64,000 nt of DNA, from the NCBI RefSeq assembly GCF_000005505.3, contig NC_016133.3:36976737-37040736 (forward strand), in the 5' to 3' direction. The translations under genes were made by a program, and so were the position numbers. Source of the stretch: Brachypodium distachyon (Eukaryota > Streptophyta > Magnoliopsida > Poales > Poaceae). Under the pieces are notes generated by a model, which saw nothing but the letters and a program-made list of their open reading frames with translations, did not search any database and was not told where the DNA came from. Shown piece after piece: positions 35,490-47,500 of the stretch; position 1 is the stretch's first letter; each line of letters starts with the position of its first letter.

Positions 35490-36557
35490 ATATCCAAAAC
35501 AATGCCGTTGCGCCAGTCCTAGATCGTACAACGTCGTGCCATATTTCGTTGCGATGTAGAGCCTATAGCAACGTCACATTTTTTTATGTGCTATCGGTGA
35601 TCATTTTTTGTTTGAGCCTGTAGCCACTCCTATAATTTCGTTGCCATAGCCCTTCGGGCCTTTTGCCTCGCATCCCTCAGTTTGTTGCCCTAGCCTTTGC
35701 GCCTGTAGCCACTCCTATAATTTCGTTGCCGTAGCCCTTTGGGCCTGTTGCCTCGCATCCCGGAGTTCGCTGCCCTAGCCTTTGAGCCTGTAGCCACTAC
35801 TATAATTTTGTTGCACTATCCTTTGAGCCTATAGCCAGTCTCTTAGAACGTTGCGTTAGCCCTTCACATGTAGCGACGCCATGTTCCTCGTGGTTATAGG
35901 CAGTCAGCCTACAGCAACGTGTCATATGACGTTGCGACAACATGTAGGCCTATTGCGACGACACATGGTCTGTGGCAATACCCTTTAGGCTAGTTCTGAC
36001 GTGCGATGTGTCGTTGCAATACTATGTAGGCATGTTGCTACCTCTTATGGATCGTCGCGATATTCTTTATACCTCTAGCCACGAGTCTTATTTCGTTGTG
36101 AAATCCTATACGACTATAGCCATGACTCTTGTTTAGTTGTGATATCCTATGGACTATAGCCATGCCTCTTATTTTGTCGTGATATCCTATACGACTATAG
36201 CAACACCCAATAGGGTTTCACCACACCCATATATCGTTGCAAATTACTGTATTGCTACCATACTCTGGCGTCGCAATAATGCTTTTTCACAACTAGCATG
36301 GGTTGTTGCCATTAGATCTATAGCAACTCCACAATACAACTTATGCATCGCAAAGATCGTTGCATAAATACCCTATTGTCACGCCTCCCTTAGTTGCAAT
36401 AAAGCATGTGGTATTTCGACACCCTAAATTCGGTTGCGTTACCTTATAGCATCGGTGTTTCTTGCCACGCCTACCAACGAACATTATTAGTTGCGATTGT
36501 GCACTATTGCAACGAAAAACCACTTATTGCAATTAAAACCGGCCGTGCGTTGTGGTG
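35490..36557. repeat. Right GTTGC/GCAAC subterminal array
   Basis: GTTGC and GCAAC motifs recur through the whole stretch, often as TTGCGAT...ATAGCAAC pairs. A unit of about 86 bases starting with GCCTGTAGCCACTCCTATAA is repeated in tandem from 35616 (copies near 35616, 35701 and a partial one at 35787). The array ends at 36557 with the possible CACTA terminus CACCACAACGCACGG (reverse reading). Confidence 0.65.
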
Positions 36558-36759
36558 TTCGGCTGACATTTTTTACCTTTGCTAATGGCTGACATTTTTA
36601 CCTTTGCTAATTCTATGTCATAAAGCACTTTGGGCTTAGCTTCAGAAAAATAGACACTGCTAGGTCGGAAGCTAATTTTTTTTTGGAACACGTACCACAC
36701 TGCAACGTTGCAACCATTGTACAACCATAAAAATTATAGTTGTAGTTATGGGCAATCAA

Positions 36760-37198
36760 GAAAATTATAGTTGCACTCATTGTGCAATTGAAAATAACAA
36801 GTGCAAATAAAAAACCTTACAATTGCAACCTCATGCAACGGAAAAAATTTATAGGTGCGATTGAAAAACTACGGTTGCAACCCCATGCAATGGGAAAAAT
36901 AACGGGTGTGACTAAAAAAAATTACAGTTGCAATCATGGTGCAATTGAGTAAATGAAAGTTCTGCAAGAAAATTATAGTTGCACTCCTTGTGCAATTGAA
37001 AATATCACAAGTGCAAATAAAAAACCTTACAATTGCAACCTCATGCAACGGAAAAAATTTATAGGTGCGATTGAAAAACTACGGTTGCAACCCCATGCAA
37101 TGGGAAAAATAACGGGTGTGACTAAAAAAAATTACAGTTGCAATCGAGAAATTACGGCTGCAATCATGGTGCAATTGAGTAAATGAAAGTTCTGTAAC
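36760..37198. repeat. Two long tandem repeats of about 208 and 231 bp
   Basis: The unit 36760-36967 is repeated at 36968-37198 with few changes plus an extra 20-odd bases (GAGAAATTACGGCTGCAATC) in the second copy. Each unit is itself made of ATTRYAGTTGCAACC and TGCAATTG motifs spaced about 40 bases apart. It lies just outside the likely CACTA end and has no coding role that I can see. Confidence 0.9.
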
Positions 37199-37299
37199 TG
37201 AAAACATTATAGTTGAAACCATTGCACAATTTAAAAAATTACAATTGCAACGCCCACCCAACTAGAAAATTACAGTTGCAACCCGCATGAAACTGTGGT

Positions 37300-38440
37300 A
37301 TTCGGGATATGCAAGTCGTCAAAAACATTAGAACACAAAAAATAAAATAAACGTGAAATTATCCTAGTATTCCTATTTTAGTAAGTGCCAAATATTTAAA
37401 TTGTAAACTCAGAGTGTGGAGCTTGTAAAAAAATAGACCTACATAAATGAATTATTAAGGAAAACACATATTGGCTGCAATATTAACTTTACTTAACTGC
37501 TCACTCTAAACAACAGAGTTGCATATAAAAAAATAGAAGGCATAATAAAAACAAAGGAAAGACAAATAAAGCAAAAAGAAAAAAAGAAAAGGAAGTCAAG
37601 GGAAAAATTAAAACAAAATGGATAAAAAACAATGGCAATTGGGCTGCAAAGGACTAGAGCCTGGACCTGTGTAGGTGACCAACTATACAGACCACCAAGC
37701 CAATCAACAAAATCTTCCTATTTGTCTGGGGTCTTTCCTCACATGATCTTTGACACGAATCATGATGCTAATCTGACAGTCCACACCATCAACTGAGAAA
37801 ACAAATTTCTCATGCGACCGTTCCCTAGCAATTCTGATAAATAATACTCCCCATGTCCCATTTTAAGTGACGAAATATTACATTTATCTAGATGTCTTTT
37901 GGATATAGATGCATCAATATTTGGACAAATTGAGTCACTCAATGTGAGACGTTGGGTGCACTACTCGCGTTTGGTTTTTTATGGCCCTTGATCGATTCTA
38001 CTTGGTCATGATGAAACAAAGTGCATGCATGCTGATGAAAGATGAGGGAAAGTACCATACGAGCTTTGGAGGAATATTGCATCGTCCCCTAGCAATTGAT
38101 TTAGCGTTGAGAAATCGGGAAACCCATATCAATATCTGACATTTAGTTTTTTTTACGTACATATCTATTTTGCTAGGTGTGTGTTCTTGGCGTTGGCTTG
38201 AGGAATAGTGTTCTGGCTCAATCCTTGTTAATTGTGTCATCCATGTAGTTAGTTGTTCTCATGATTTTTTTTGTATGTTTTATTTTTGGTATTTTTTCTC
38301 ATCGATTTAGTGACAAAGCATTGGTTTCACATCTTGTTTTGCGAGTGGTGTGTATCCTGATAACGGTGTGGTCAATGATCTTACGTTCTTATATTTTGAA
38401 TTTGATGACTCACGTGGCTTTTTAAAACCTATTTAGGTTA
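37300..38440. other. Intergenic, with a decayed MITE at 37847-37958
   Basis: The left end CTCCCCATGTCCCATTTTAA and the right part ending TGAGACGTTGGGTG are a worn inverted pair that share GAGTCACT/AGTGAC, with TA only on the left side. The rest is AT-rich without a gene. Confidence 0.5.
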
Positions 38441-38444
38441 GTTC

Positions 38445-38490
38445 ATCTTGCATAAACATGTTTTTTTTTGAGAAATCTTGCATAAACATG
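38445..38490 (-). mobile_element. Tail-only retroposon insertion, 14 bp
   Basis: ATCTTGCATAAACATG occurs at 38445-38460 and again at 38475-38490, exactly. Between them lie just 14 bases, which on the minus strand read TTCTC followed by nine A. This is what is left when a LINE or SINE transcript is copied only at its poly(A) end: a tail flanked by a target duplication of 16 bp. Confidence 0.7.
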
Positions 38491-38637
38491 GCAGTTTACA
38501 ATTTCATTGGCCATTACTTTTACTACAACCGGCCCTGAGTCCTGTACTGAAGGCTCACGGGCTAAACGGGCTTGACAGGCAGTTAAGCGGTATGATCCAG
38601 ACCAGTGGACGAAGTTCCAAATTGTACAGAAATTCCC

Positions 38638-38690
38638 AGCTTGTATCCAATTCCCTCTCAAAAAAAAGAAGAAGCTTGTATCCAATTCCC
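38638..38690 (+). mobile_element. Tail-only retroposon insertion, 17 bp
   Basis: AGCTTGTATCCAATTCCC occurs at 38638-38655 and 38673-38690, exactly. The 17 bases between read TCTC, eight A, then GAAGA. It is the same kind of insertion as at 38461-38474, on the opposite strand, with the same TCTC-A(n) source sequence. Confidence 0.7.
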
Positions 38691-38699
38691 AAGAGCACC

Positions 38700-39236
38700 T
38701 GAATTCGATTCATCATTCATCTGTCCAGCAGCAGACAACTTGGATCATAACAGCCGGGCGTATTTTCGTCTTATACATATGCCTGACAGTGGAAATTTCC
38801 ATACAATATTAGCATTCCTAGTCACTCTACCATGTGCATGCGTTCTCATGTACGGTACAAGCCAGTCGATATAGCGTACCATGGGCCGGCGTCGCGTCAA
38901 GGTTTGACCCGGGAGGCCGTCCGGTTTCCACCGGGAAAAAAACGCGCTCCAGTGAATGGAATCCGGACGTGGTGTGTATCCCAACCGGGCCTCGCCCCTT
39001 TCCATTACTTCAAGCAACGGAAATACAAAGTTTCAAACAGCTCCAGCAAGATAGAAGTCTTTAAGCACACTAACCTATTACTTGGGCAGGAAACCCACTG
39101 ACTAGCATCCGCAATCGGATGCTAACTATGGAACGAAAACCTGCCCCTACCGAACCTACACTTATTTAGACATCAGTTCATTACAAAATGGAGCAAACGA
39201 ACAGAGAAACAAAACATCAACACTGAGGCAAGCAGA
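38700..39236. other. Unassigned, possibly LINE 3' region
   Basis: A minus-strand open frame of 90 codons (39017-38745) is not recognisable. The stretch is directly downstream of the LINE pseudogene and could hold its 3' untranslated part, but no poly(T) run marking the end was found. Confidence 0.3.
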
Positions 39237-41000
39237 TTATCCTTCAGTCAATCTTGGCACTGTTGCGTCTACTGGCATCATGGATGGACCTTCCTTCAAG
39301 CGCTGCATCAGCAACTGAGCATTCGCAATCAACTTCTGAGCACCATCACGAAGCAGCTCCGCATCCACGCCCTTCTGAAGACCTGCCCAAGACAAAAGAT
39401 TTGCACAGGCCGATAAAATAATCTCAAAAGGGGACCTGAGTTTATAAGCCTCAAAAGTCACACGATTCCTACATTTCCAGGTTGCCCAAAGAACAGCAGC
39501 TAAGCCCACAACAAAGAAACGATCACCACCAGGCAAATAAGCATGCATCCAAGCAAAAAATTGCCACAAAGAGGAAGGCACAGTATGAGCCCGAAACAAA
39601 GATCCACATACTCCCCAAACCACTTTAGCAACAGAACACTGAAAGAACAAATGCCTAGCAGTTTCCTGCTGCCCACAAAAGGAGCACACAGTAGAACCTT
39701 TCCAGTGTTTTCTTAACAGCACATCTCTTGTTAAGATAGCATTCTGAAAGAGCAACCACAAGAAAATCTGAATTTTAAGAGGAATCTTAGCTTTCCAGAT
39801 CCACTTATGATGAGCACCAGCTAAATTTCTTTCAAGCTAACGATACATAGATTTAACAGTAAAGGTACCAGACTTTCCTAGGTGCCAACCAACCACATCC
39901 CCCTGATCAGACAACTCAAGATTAGCCACGTTTTGCTGTATACTCTCCCATTGCACAGCCAAGGTAGGATGTAACTGTCTTCTAAAGAGCCCCTGGGCCC
40001 CATTATCAAGAAAAGTTTTAATAGTAACACAAATACTATATAATTCAGGAAATTGGGTAGCAAGAGAAGTATTAGAGACATCCCAGGCATCTTCCCAAAG
40101 TCTTACTAAGTCACCACTTCTCAGTTTAACCAGCCTCCCATTAAGGTAAACAGCCCTAACCTTAAGTAAGGCTTTCCAGATGGGGGAATCATTTTGTTTT
40201 ACTTTCACAGTTGGAACGGAATAATGGACCAAATACTTCTTTTTTACCGAATCTTGCCATAGGCCTTGTTCAGTTTCTAATCTCCACCACCATTTGCATA
40301 GAAGGCTAATATTTTGTTTTCTCAAGTCTTTCACCCCAAGCCCCGCTTCCTTTTTGATCTACACACTCTAGACCATTTAACCAAATGATATTTCCTCTTA
40401 GCTTCATTTTGCTGCCATAGGAACTTTCTCCTATGTTTGTCCAGTTTTTTCATAAAAGTTTTATTAAACAGGAACATGGACATATGATAAGAGGGCAGAT
40501 TAGAGAGGAAAGGCATTAAGCAGCACCACTCTCCCTCCCATAGAAAGACAACATCTTTTCCAGGCTTCTAGCCTTTTAAGAAATTTGGTATCCAAAAAGT
40601 CCCAATCTTTATTTTTAATGGGAGCAAAACTCACAGAAACACCAAGATACTTCAGAGGAAGGGAACTAATCTCACAACCAAACGTGTTTGCATATTCAGC
40701 AGCCACCTCATTATCTCCACCAATCATAAAGATCTCACTTTTGGAAAAATTAATCTTAAGACCAGACATCAACTGAAAAAGATACAGCAACAGTTTCATG
40801 TTAATAGCTTTCTCATAATCATGTTGCAAGCAAATAACTGTATCATCTGCATATTGCAAAATGGCCACTCCCTTCTCTACCAAATCAGCAGCCAGACCCA
40901 CAAACATATCATTATTCTGACCTTTTAACACCGTTTTAGTAAAAACATCAGCAGCAATAACACAGGGGAGAAGGGGTCTCCTTGTCTTGCACCTTTACAC
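39237..41000 (-). pseudogene. L1-type LINE, 3' part of reverse transcriptase ORF
   Basis: On the minus strand from about 41000 the sequence carries RQGDP-type and YADDTVI motifs of a non-LTR reverse transcriptase (40995-40820), the LKINFSKSE and LPLKYLGV blocks that follow, and a C-terminal zf-RVT zinc region (CSFCGQQETARHLFFQCS) near 39660. Frame shifts occur near 40960, 40510, 40335 and 39800. The endonuclease and the first half of the polymerase are missing, as in most LINE copies, which are cut short at the 5' end during insertion. No target duplication could be assigned. Confidence 0.9.
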
Positions 41001-44000
41001 CTTTAGCATGGACCAGGAATCGATCCATCAGTCCTCAGGAATCCTCGTTGAACACAACGTGCATGCCAGATCACATCAAACCTGGCCTCAAGTCCTTAAC
41101 GGTCGTCAAATTCGATGTAGTACTGGCCTAACAAGTCCACACGACCAGCAGGCAGGGCCCGAGAAGATCGACGGTAAAGCGAAACGCATAATTAAGCGGT
41201 CGCTTTCTCCTAGAAGGTCGATCGATCCATCGATTGTGTATACATGTCTCCGGCCTCCTCCTTTTGTCTTTAATTAACAACAACTCATTTCCCCGTCCCT
41301 GAAACTCTCCGATCAGCTGCTTCGAGCCAATTAAAAAGCTAGGGATTGGAAAATTGGAAAGAAGAGAAAAGAAAGATCTCCGGGAAGAAAATTTGCCCGA
41401 CCCGAAAAAAGAAAATTTGCCCGACAGAGAGAAGCGTACCAACTGCTTTTGAACATACTGTTCTCCTCTCTTTTTTCCCGTGGAATTATCCCTTGTTTAG
41501 TTTGACTTCCTACATGGATCCATGTATGGTTCTCACTTAGTGTTGTCAGCCTTTTTCTTCCACGTTTTACTTGGGTAATTATAGTAGTATTGTCGTGCAA
41601 TCCCACCTTTCTGCTCGGAAATGGTCCTTTCCACACAGCTGCTTTGAACAATATAATTACAATCCTACTGGCGACAACTTGGAGCAGAGCAATGAGTTTG
41701 TTGTTTCTAGTGTTTTAGTTTTTGTTTTGTACTACGTAAATAGCCGTGTTTTCAATGTAATCTTCTTAGCTATACGGTGCCCAAAGAAGTTCTAACTTTC
41801 TCCTAAACCAAACTTAATTAAACTTTGACCATTTTTTATAGAAAAAACCAATAACATTTGGGACTCTAAATTAGTTTTATTCAATTTATCATGCATATAT
41901 TTTCATACTATACTTATTTGATACGGAGTATTATAGAGTTGATACATTTTCTTACAAATTTGGTTAATTTTAAGAAAACTGATTTACAACAAAATTAGAA
42001 CGTTTTATATTTAGAAATGGATGTACTGTTTTTTTTTAATTGTACCCAAAAGTTTGGACGCCTCAGTCCAAACCATGCGCACGTACATTCCAGCCAAAAC
42101 CTGTGTTCACTCAGCTAAGCTGGTTAAACTTTTTTTTGACAGCAAGCTAAGTTAAAGTGTTCAACTTTATAGAACCTAGCAAACTTCTGATGACTTTAGT
42201 GCGCAGGAGAACGTATTGTCATAGTTTTATTGATGAGTGGCATGCAGCATCTACTTTATTGGACATGATTTTCTTAGGGGTTTTTACATTGACTATATAT
42301 GTAAACAATTAAACTAATGATTTCGTGTAGTCATTTCTTGCTGCAAGAGGGTAGCTTACCTGCCCCAGTCCGCTGACGTCAAGCACAAACTGAATTCAGT
42401 TTTCAAGGGTCGCCAGGGAATAGACTTTTTTTTTATCGCGGTACAGGGGTAGCTAGCATGCACCTAAGGATCTTTCTTACAAAAAAAAAACTGGTGTGAC
42501 AATCTTAAAGAAACATTCTGCCTAACAATCCTGTTAATTACTGCTAAGAGCGGTTGGTGTGTGGACTTTCACAGACGCTACTACTCCAGTAACTAAAAAA
42601 ATCTAGAGATATCTACTCTCAGCGTGTAGTGCATGGTTGTCAATCATTAGCCTTTTCTCCATTAAGATAAGGGCTCCCTTAAGATAATGCATGCGAGGGC
42701 GTTGGCAACGACAAGCGTGGCCGGCGGACCTGGCAAGGCCAGATGAAGCAAAGGAATTCAACGGTCGCATGCACGTACCTACCACACGGCTACGTGTCAG
42801 CATCGTCCCGGAAACGTGCGTATCTTGCGAGCAGGCACAATTGCTCGGGTGTTGTCACATTTTGGACTTCGGTGCAAAGTTCTCTTCTTTTAACCGGGGG
42901 TGGGTGGGAATTTTTTGTCAATCTTATTTATCTTATTGGAATCAAAATTTCACGGCACGGCTGAACCAGAGATGCACGACATGAAATAAAATATGTGCTA
43001 AATTGGCTGATGTCCACCTCATTGATCGACCCGACGTGTTCTCTTGGGATTTAAACTCCTCGGCACGGTTCGCAGTGAAATTTTTTATACGGCGTTAATT
43101 AGTTAGAACTGTCGCTTTCATCGCAAAGCCACTTGGAAACTCAAAGTTTCTCGTAAGAATATTTTTTGCATGTACCTTTGTAGGGTCGTGGTGTTCACGA
43201 AGGATAACTTAGCAAAGCCTAACTAGAATGGTTGCAAAATATGCGTTTTTTGTGAAACATATATAATATTAAACCAAGATATATAAAAATATATTTGAAA
43301 ACTGATCTAGTGATCTTCATTTCGCAGCACAGATGTTAATATTTTCTATTATATGGTTGGTCAAATTTTTAAAAAAATTGACAATCAACAAAAGTTACGT
43401 TGTGGAACATAAGGGGTACAGTTAAGGGTGCAAATGGGATCCCGCGAAAGTCCCGCTTCTAGTTCAATTCTCAAATCTTCTATTCATCCCTGGTACAGTT
43501 GTAGAACCACGTACAAATAAAAGGTGGCCCACATTTAAAACTTCTACTTGTACTAGGTGATTGATTCCGTATTTCTGACAATCAATCATGCTCATGATTC
43601 CAACTTCATTTAGATTTAGTCCAAAACCACGTCAGACACACCATGTCAGCATTTACAAATGGCTGGCTGGCCTACCCTGAATTGAACTATTTCTTATACC
43701 GGTCTGGCACATGTGACACGCATTTAACACTTGATTATTTAAAACAATATCATAACACATACATACACGTCAAAAACAAAGATGTATAAAGATATATACT
43801 CTTCGCGTGTTATATCGTACTACCTCCGATCCTAAATTCTTGTGGTGGTTTTAGTTCAAGTTTGAAGTAGAATCACAACAAAAATTTAGGATCATAGGAA
43901 GTGGTATTATTATATTTCTTAAAAGTACTAGTGCAGAGGAGTTCCTCGAAGAGGAATAAAATGATTGGATACATATTTCTCCAAAGATTTGAGAATATGG

Positions 44001-44320
44001 AGAAGAGAATTTCATTGCAAGCTAGGCTGTGGGTTGACTCTGTTCCTGCTCTCCCCGGCACTCCACTCCGATTCAATTGCTTGCGGACGCCCCCCCTCCG
44101 CAGGCTCCCCTTCCCGGACACGCGCGCTTTTGCCCGTTTGTTGGAAGCTTCCCTCCTTTCTCCCTTCTTCGTCCTCTTCCTCCTCGCCAGTCGCCACCAC
44201 TTTCCTCGTGGATTTTATCCCATTGCCTAATGCCTACCCTCCTCGCCTTGACCCGCCGCCGTTGAAACCCTCCGTCTCCTCCACCAACCCAACCCCAATA
44301 CGTACCCCATGGGCACAGCT
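41001..44320. other. Intergenic upstream of the ABCG gene
   Basis: No gene is recognised. It holds the short MITE at 43820-43904. The AAAATTTGCCCGAC phrase is doubled at about 41387-41424. The last few hundred bases become CT-rich and lead into the ABCG 5' leader. Confidence 0.45.
43820..43904. mobile_element. Short Stowaway-type MITE, 85 bp
   Basis: The left end CTACCTCCGATCCTAAATT and the reversed right end CCACTTCCTATGATCCTAAA are inverted copies; TA flanks at 43818-43819 and 43905-43906. Almost the whole element is a fold-back. Confidence 0.75.
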
Positions 44321-44513
44321 ACTATATCTACGCGGCCCCAACCGCTCTGACCCAACCAAGGAGCTGCCGCTGCTGCTTCTGCTGCCAGGCATACAGACTC
44401 CACAGCGCTCTCCAATCTCCATTGAGCCAACAGAGCAGAGCAGAGCTAGCTAGCGTCAGAGAGAGTGGCTTCTATTGAATCTTGATCGACTGATCGGGCG
44501 GCGGGCGGCGGCC

Positions 44514-47500
44514 ATGGCCACGGGGGAGGCGGCATTCGGGGTGGCGAGCCTGCGGATGCGCGGCTCGTACCGGGACCGCGGCTCGTACAGGGACCGCGGC
44601 GGCGATGACGTCTTCTCGCGGGCGGCGTCGTCGCGCGCCGAGTCCGAGGGCGACGAGGAGGCGCTCATGTGGGCGGCGCTCGAGCGGCTCCCCACGCACA
44701 GCCGCGTCCGCAAGGGCATTGTCGGTGACGACGGCGACGGCAAAGGCGGCGAGGTCGTCGACGTCGCCGGGCTCGGCTTCCACGAGCGCACGCGTCTGCT
44801 CGAGCGCCTCGTGCGCGTCGCCGAGGAGGACCACGAGCGGTTCCTGCTCAAGCTCAGGCAGCGGATCGACAAGTACACAACCCTTTCCTCTGTCAATACA
44901 AAGCTCAATTGATCATGTTCTCCACGAAGAACTTGAAGAAGAGATGCTGAATTTCTTCTTCTTTTCTTTCAGGGTTGGGCTGGACTTCCCGACGATCGAA
45001 GTGCGGTACGAGCACCTCAACATAGAGGCGCTGGCGCATGTGGGGAACAGAGGCCTGCCCACGTTCCTCAACACCATCACCAATTATCTCGAGGTAGTAC
45101 TGCCGGCAACGTTTTCTGAAACTCTTCTTATTTTTAATTAACTATAGCAAAGGAATGTTCTTCAAAATCTGACCTGTTTGTTTCTGTCTGCCTCCCTCGT
45201 CCAGTCACTGGCCAATCTTCTCCATATCATTCCCAACAAGAAGATACCGTTGAATATCCTCCATGATGTCCACGGAGTTATCAAGCCAAAGAGGTAAGCT
45301 GCCGACTTGGACGATCGATTAAGACCATGATATTTTAATTCGAAAATCTGCATGTTATGGAATCCTGGTACCACATGGTCATATCTTTCAGGTGAAAATG
45401 AGCACTGTATTTATGTTAAATTGGAGACTTTTTCTTTGCTGTAAAACATGCTGTATTATCTGCACTGCCACTGCTATACCACTCGTCCATTTTCTGTATT
45501 TGTGTGGTTTTTTTAGCAAAGTATTTCAGTTGTGCTTGATGGATTGACGTATCGGTATCCATTCAATATTCAGGATGACATTACTATTAGGGCCACCAGG
45601 ATCAGGGAAGACTACTCTGCTTCTTGCTTTGGCAGGCAAACTAGGCTCTGATCTCAAGGTTAAACATCCGTACTTGTTAACGCAACACAACCGATTCCAG
45701 CAATCTTGTCCTCAAGCTCAGGAAGCTGACTTTTGGTGTGACATGAACCAACCAGGTTTCAGGAAAAGTGACATACAACGGGCATGGAATGAACGAGTTC
45801 ATTGCTCAGAGATCAGCAGCTTACATATCCCAACATGACCTCCACATCGCTGAGATGACGGTACGGGAAACCTTGGCCTTCTCAGCCAGATGCCAAGGAA
45901 TTGGAAGTAGATATGGTGAGCTCAAAATTGACCATGTTTTGGGAGATGATTTTCTTCTGTGACTGTACAATATGCTAATTCCTGATCAACTTTTCCTAGA
46001 CATGCTGACTGAGCTTTCCAGAAGGGAGAAGGCTGCAAATATCAAACCGGACCCAGATCTTGATGTCTACATGAAGGTTAGCTCAAAATCTTGTAGTGGT
46101 AGTCTTGTTGGCCCTGGTCAAATCTAATTATCTAACCCTGAAACTGCTTGGCACAACGGGGAAAACGTTGCTCAGTGACATTGTTGCCCCACATGTCATA
46201 CTCACGTTCCTCGGTTTCCATCCATTTTCCTCCTCGTCGTCTTCTATCAACCCCCCTCTGTATATTTCCTCCTCGTCTCTATCAGCCCTTACATCTTACA
46301 GAGTCGTCGGCATCCGATGGCGGGACGCGGAGCGCCTCCTCGGCCCCGTCGCAATCTGTTGTCCATGCATACTGCCTTCGTCGATGCGGGATTCATGTCC
46401 GACACTGTCGCCGCGCGCGGAATCGGAGCCTCAGTTCGTCGGCGGCGATGGCGTAACGTCGGTGGCGATGGTGTACGGCGGCATAAGACGAAAAGGCGAC
46501 CATCGATTTTCCGTCGTCGGGCCTGGTTGGCGAAGCTCGAGAGGCATCGGCGGTTGTAGGAGAGGACCAGCGGCGAGGGCCATGGTGGGCGGAAAGCTCG
46601 GCCGTGACGGAGCAAAAGAGGGGTTCCGCCGGAGGATCTTCCTGGGCGAAATTGGGAAGGGGGTTGGGTACTGAGGGGTGTTAAGAGGCAAAGGGAGTAA
46701 GGCATTGAAGCGGGGTTGGCCATGGTTGACGAATTCGGCCAATTTCTTGCGGCGGCGGGCGTGGCAAGAATTGTTTTGTTGATACTTTTGCTTACTGCAT
46801 TTATTCTGCAGACATATCGTACTTCCCATTTCATGAAAGCAAGGATTGTTTTGTTAATACTTTTGCTTTCTGCATTTATTCTGCAGGCCGTATCAGTCGG
46901 TGGCCAGGATACGAATATCATCACGGATTACGTCCTCAAGGTACTGCATCCCACAACGAGGTCCTCTTCTTCAATGTACTAAGCTCTAATTGTTCCATTG
47001 AATCCTGCAGATTTTAGGGCTTGACATTTGTGCTGACACCATGATTGGAGATGATATGCTGAGAGGAATCTCAGGGGGTCAACGCAAACGTGTCACAACT
47101 GGTATTGTGAAAACTCCTGACCTTCAAATGCCTGGACGAAAGAGCAGGCTTAATCCTCCTGTCGGATGGGCAGAATATGAGATCTGAATATTTGCTGAGC
47201 GTTGATTATTACCTGATTTTTGTTTCTGAAGGTGAGATGATGGTTGGAGCAGAAAGAGCACTGTTCATGGACGAAATCTCCACTGGCCTGGACAGCTCTA
47301 CAACATTTCAGATAGTGAAGTCACTTGGGCTAATCACCAGTATACTCGGTGGCACAACTGTCATCTCCTTGTTGCAACCTGCACCCGAGACATATAATTT
47401 GTTTGATGACATAATCCTCCTGTCGGATGGTCACATTGTGTATCAAGGGCCACGTGAACATGTGCTTGAATTTTTCGAGTCCATGGGCTTCAAGTGCCCG

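Larger units (their letters stand above)
20540..36557 (+). mobile_element. Large CACTA (En/Spm) transposon, decayed
   Basis: A TNP2 transposase pseudogene (23200-26751) and a second Ptta/En/Spm-type gene (31420-35287) lie in the same direction. They are enclosed by two arrays rich in GTTGC and its complement GCAAC (20571-21125 and 35490-36550). This is the standard plan of a plant CACTA element: two genes and subterminal repeats. The right end is placed at 36557, where the inverted reading CACCACAACGCACGG resembles a CACTA terminus with one change. The left terminus and the 3-bp target duplication were not found, so the left border is only approximate. A host gene fragment (MRS2 type) and at least one MITE lie inside. 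Confidence 0.6.

Noticed and set aside
38745..39017. 90-codon minus-strand frame as a gene
   Set aside because: No family recognised, no splice context; probably chance next to the LINE.
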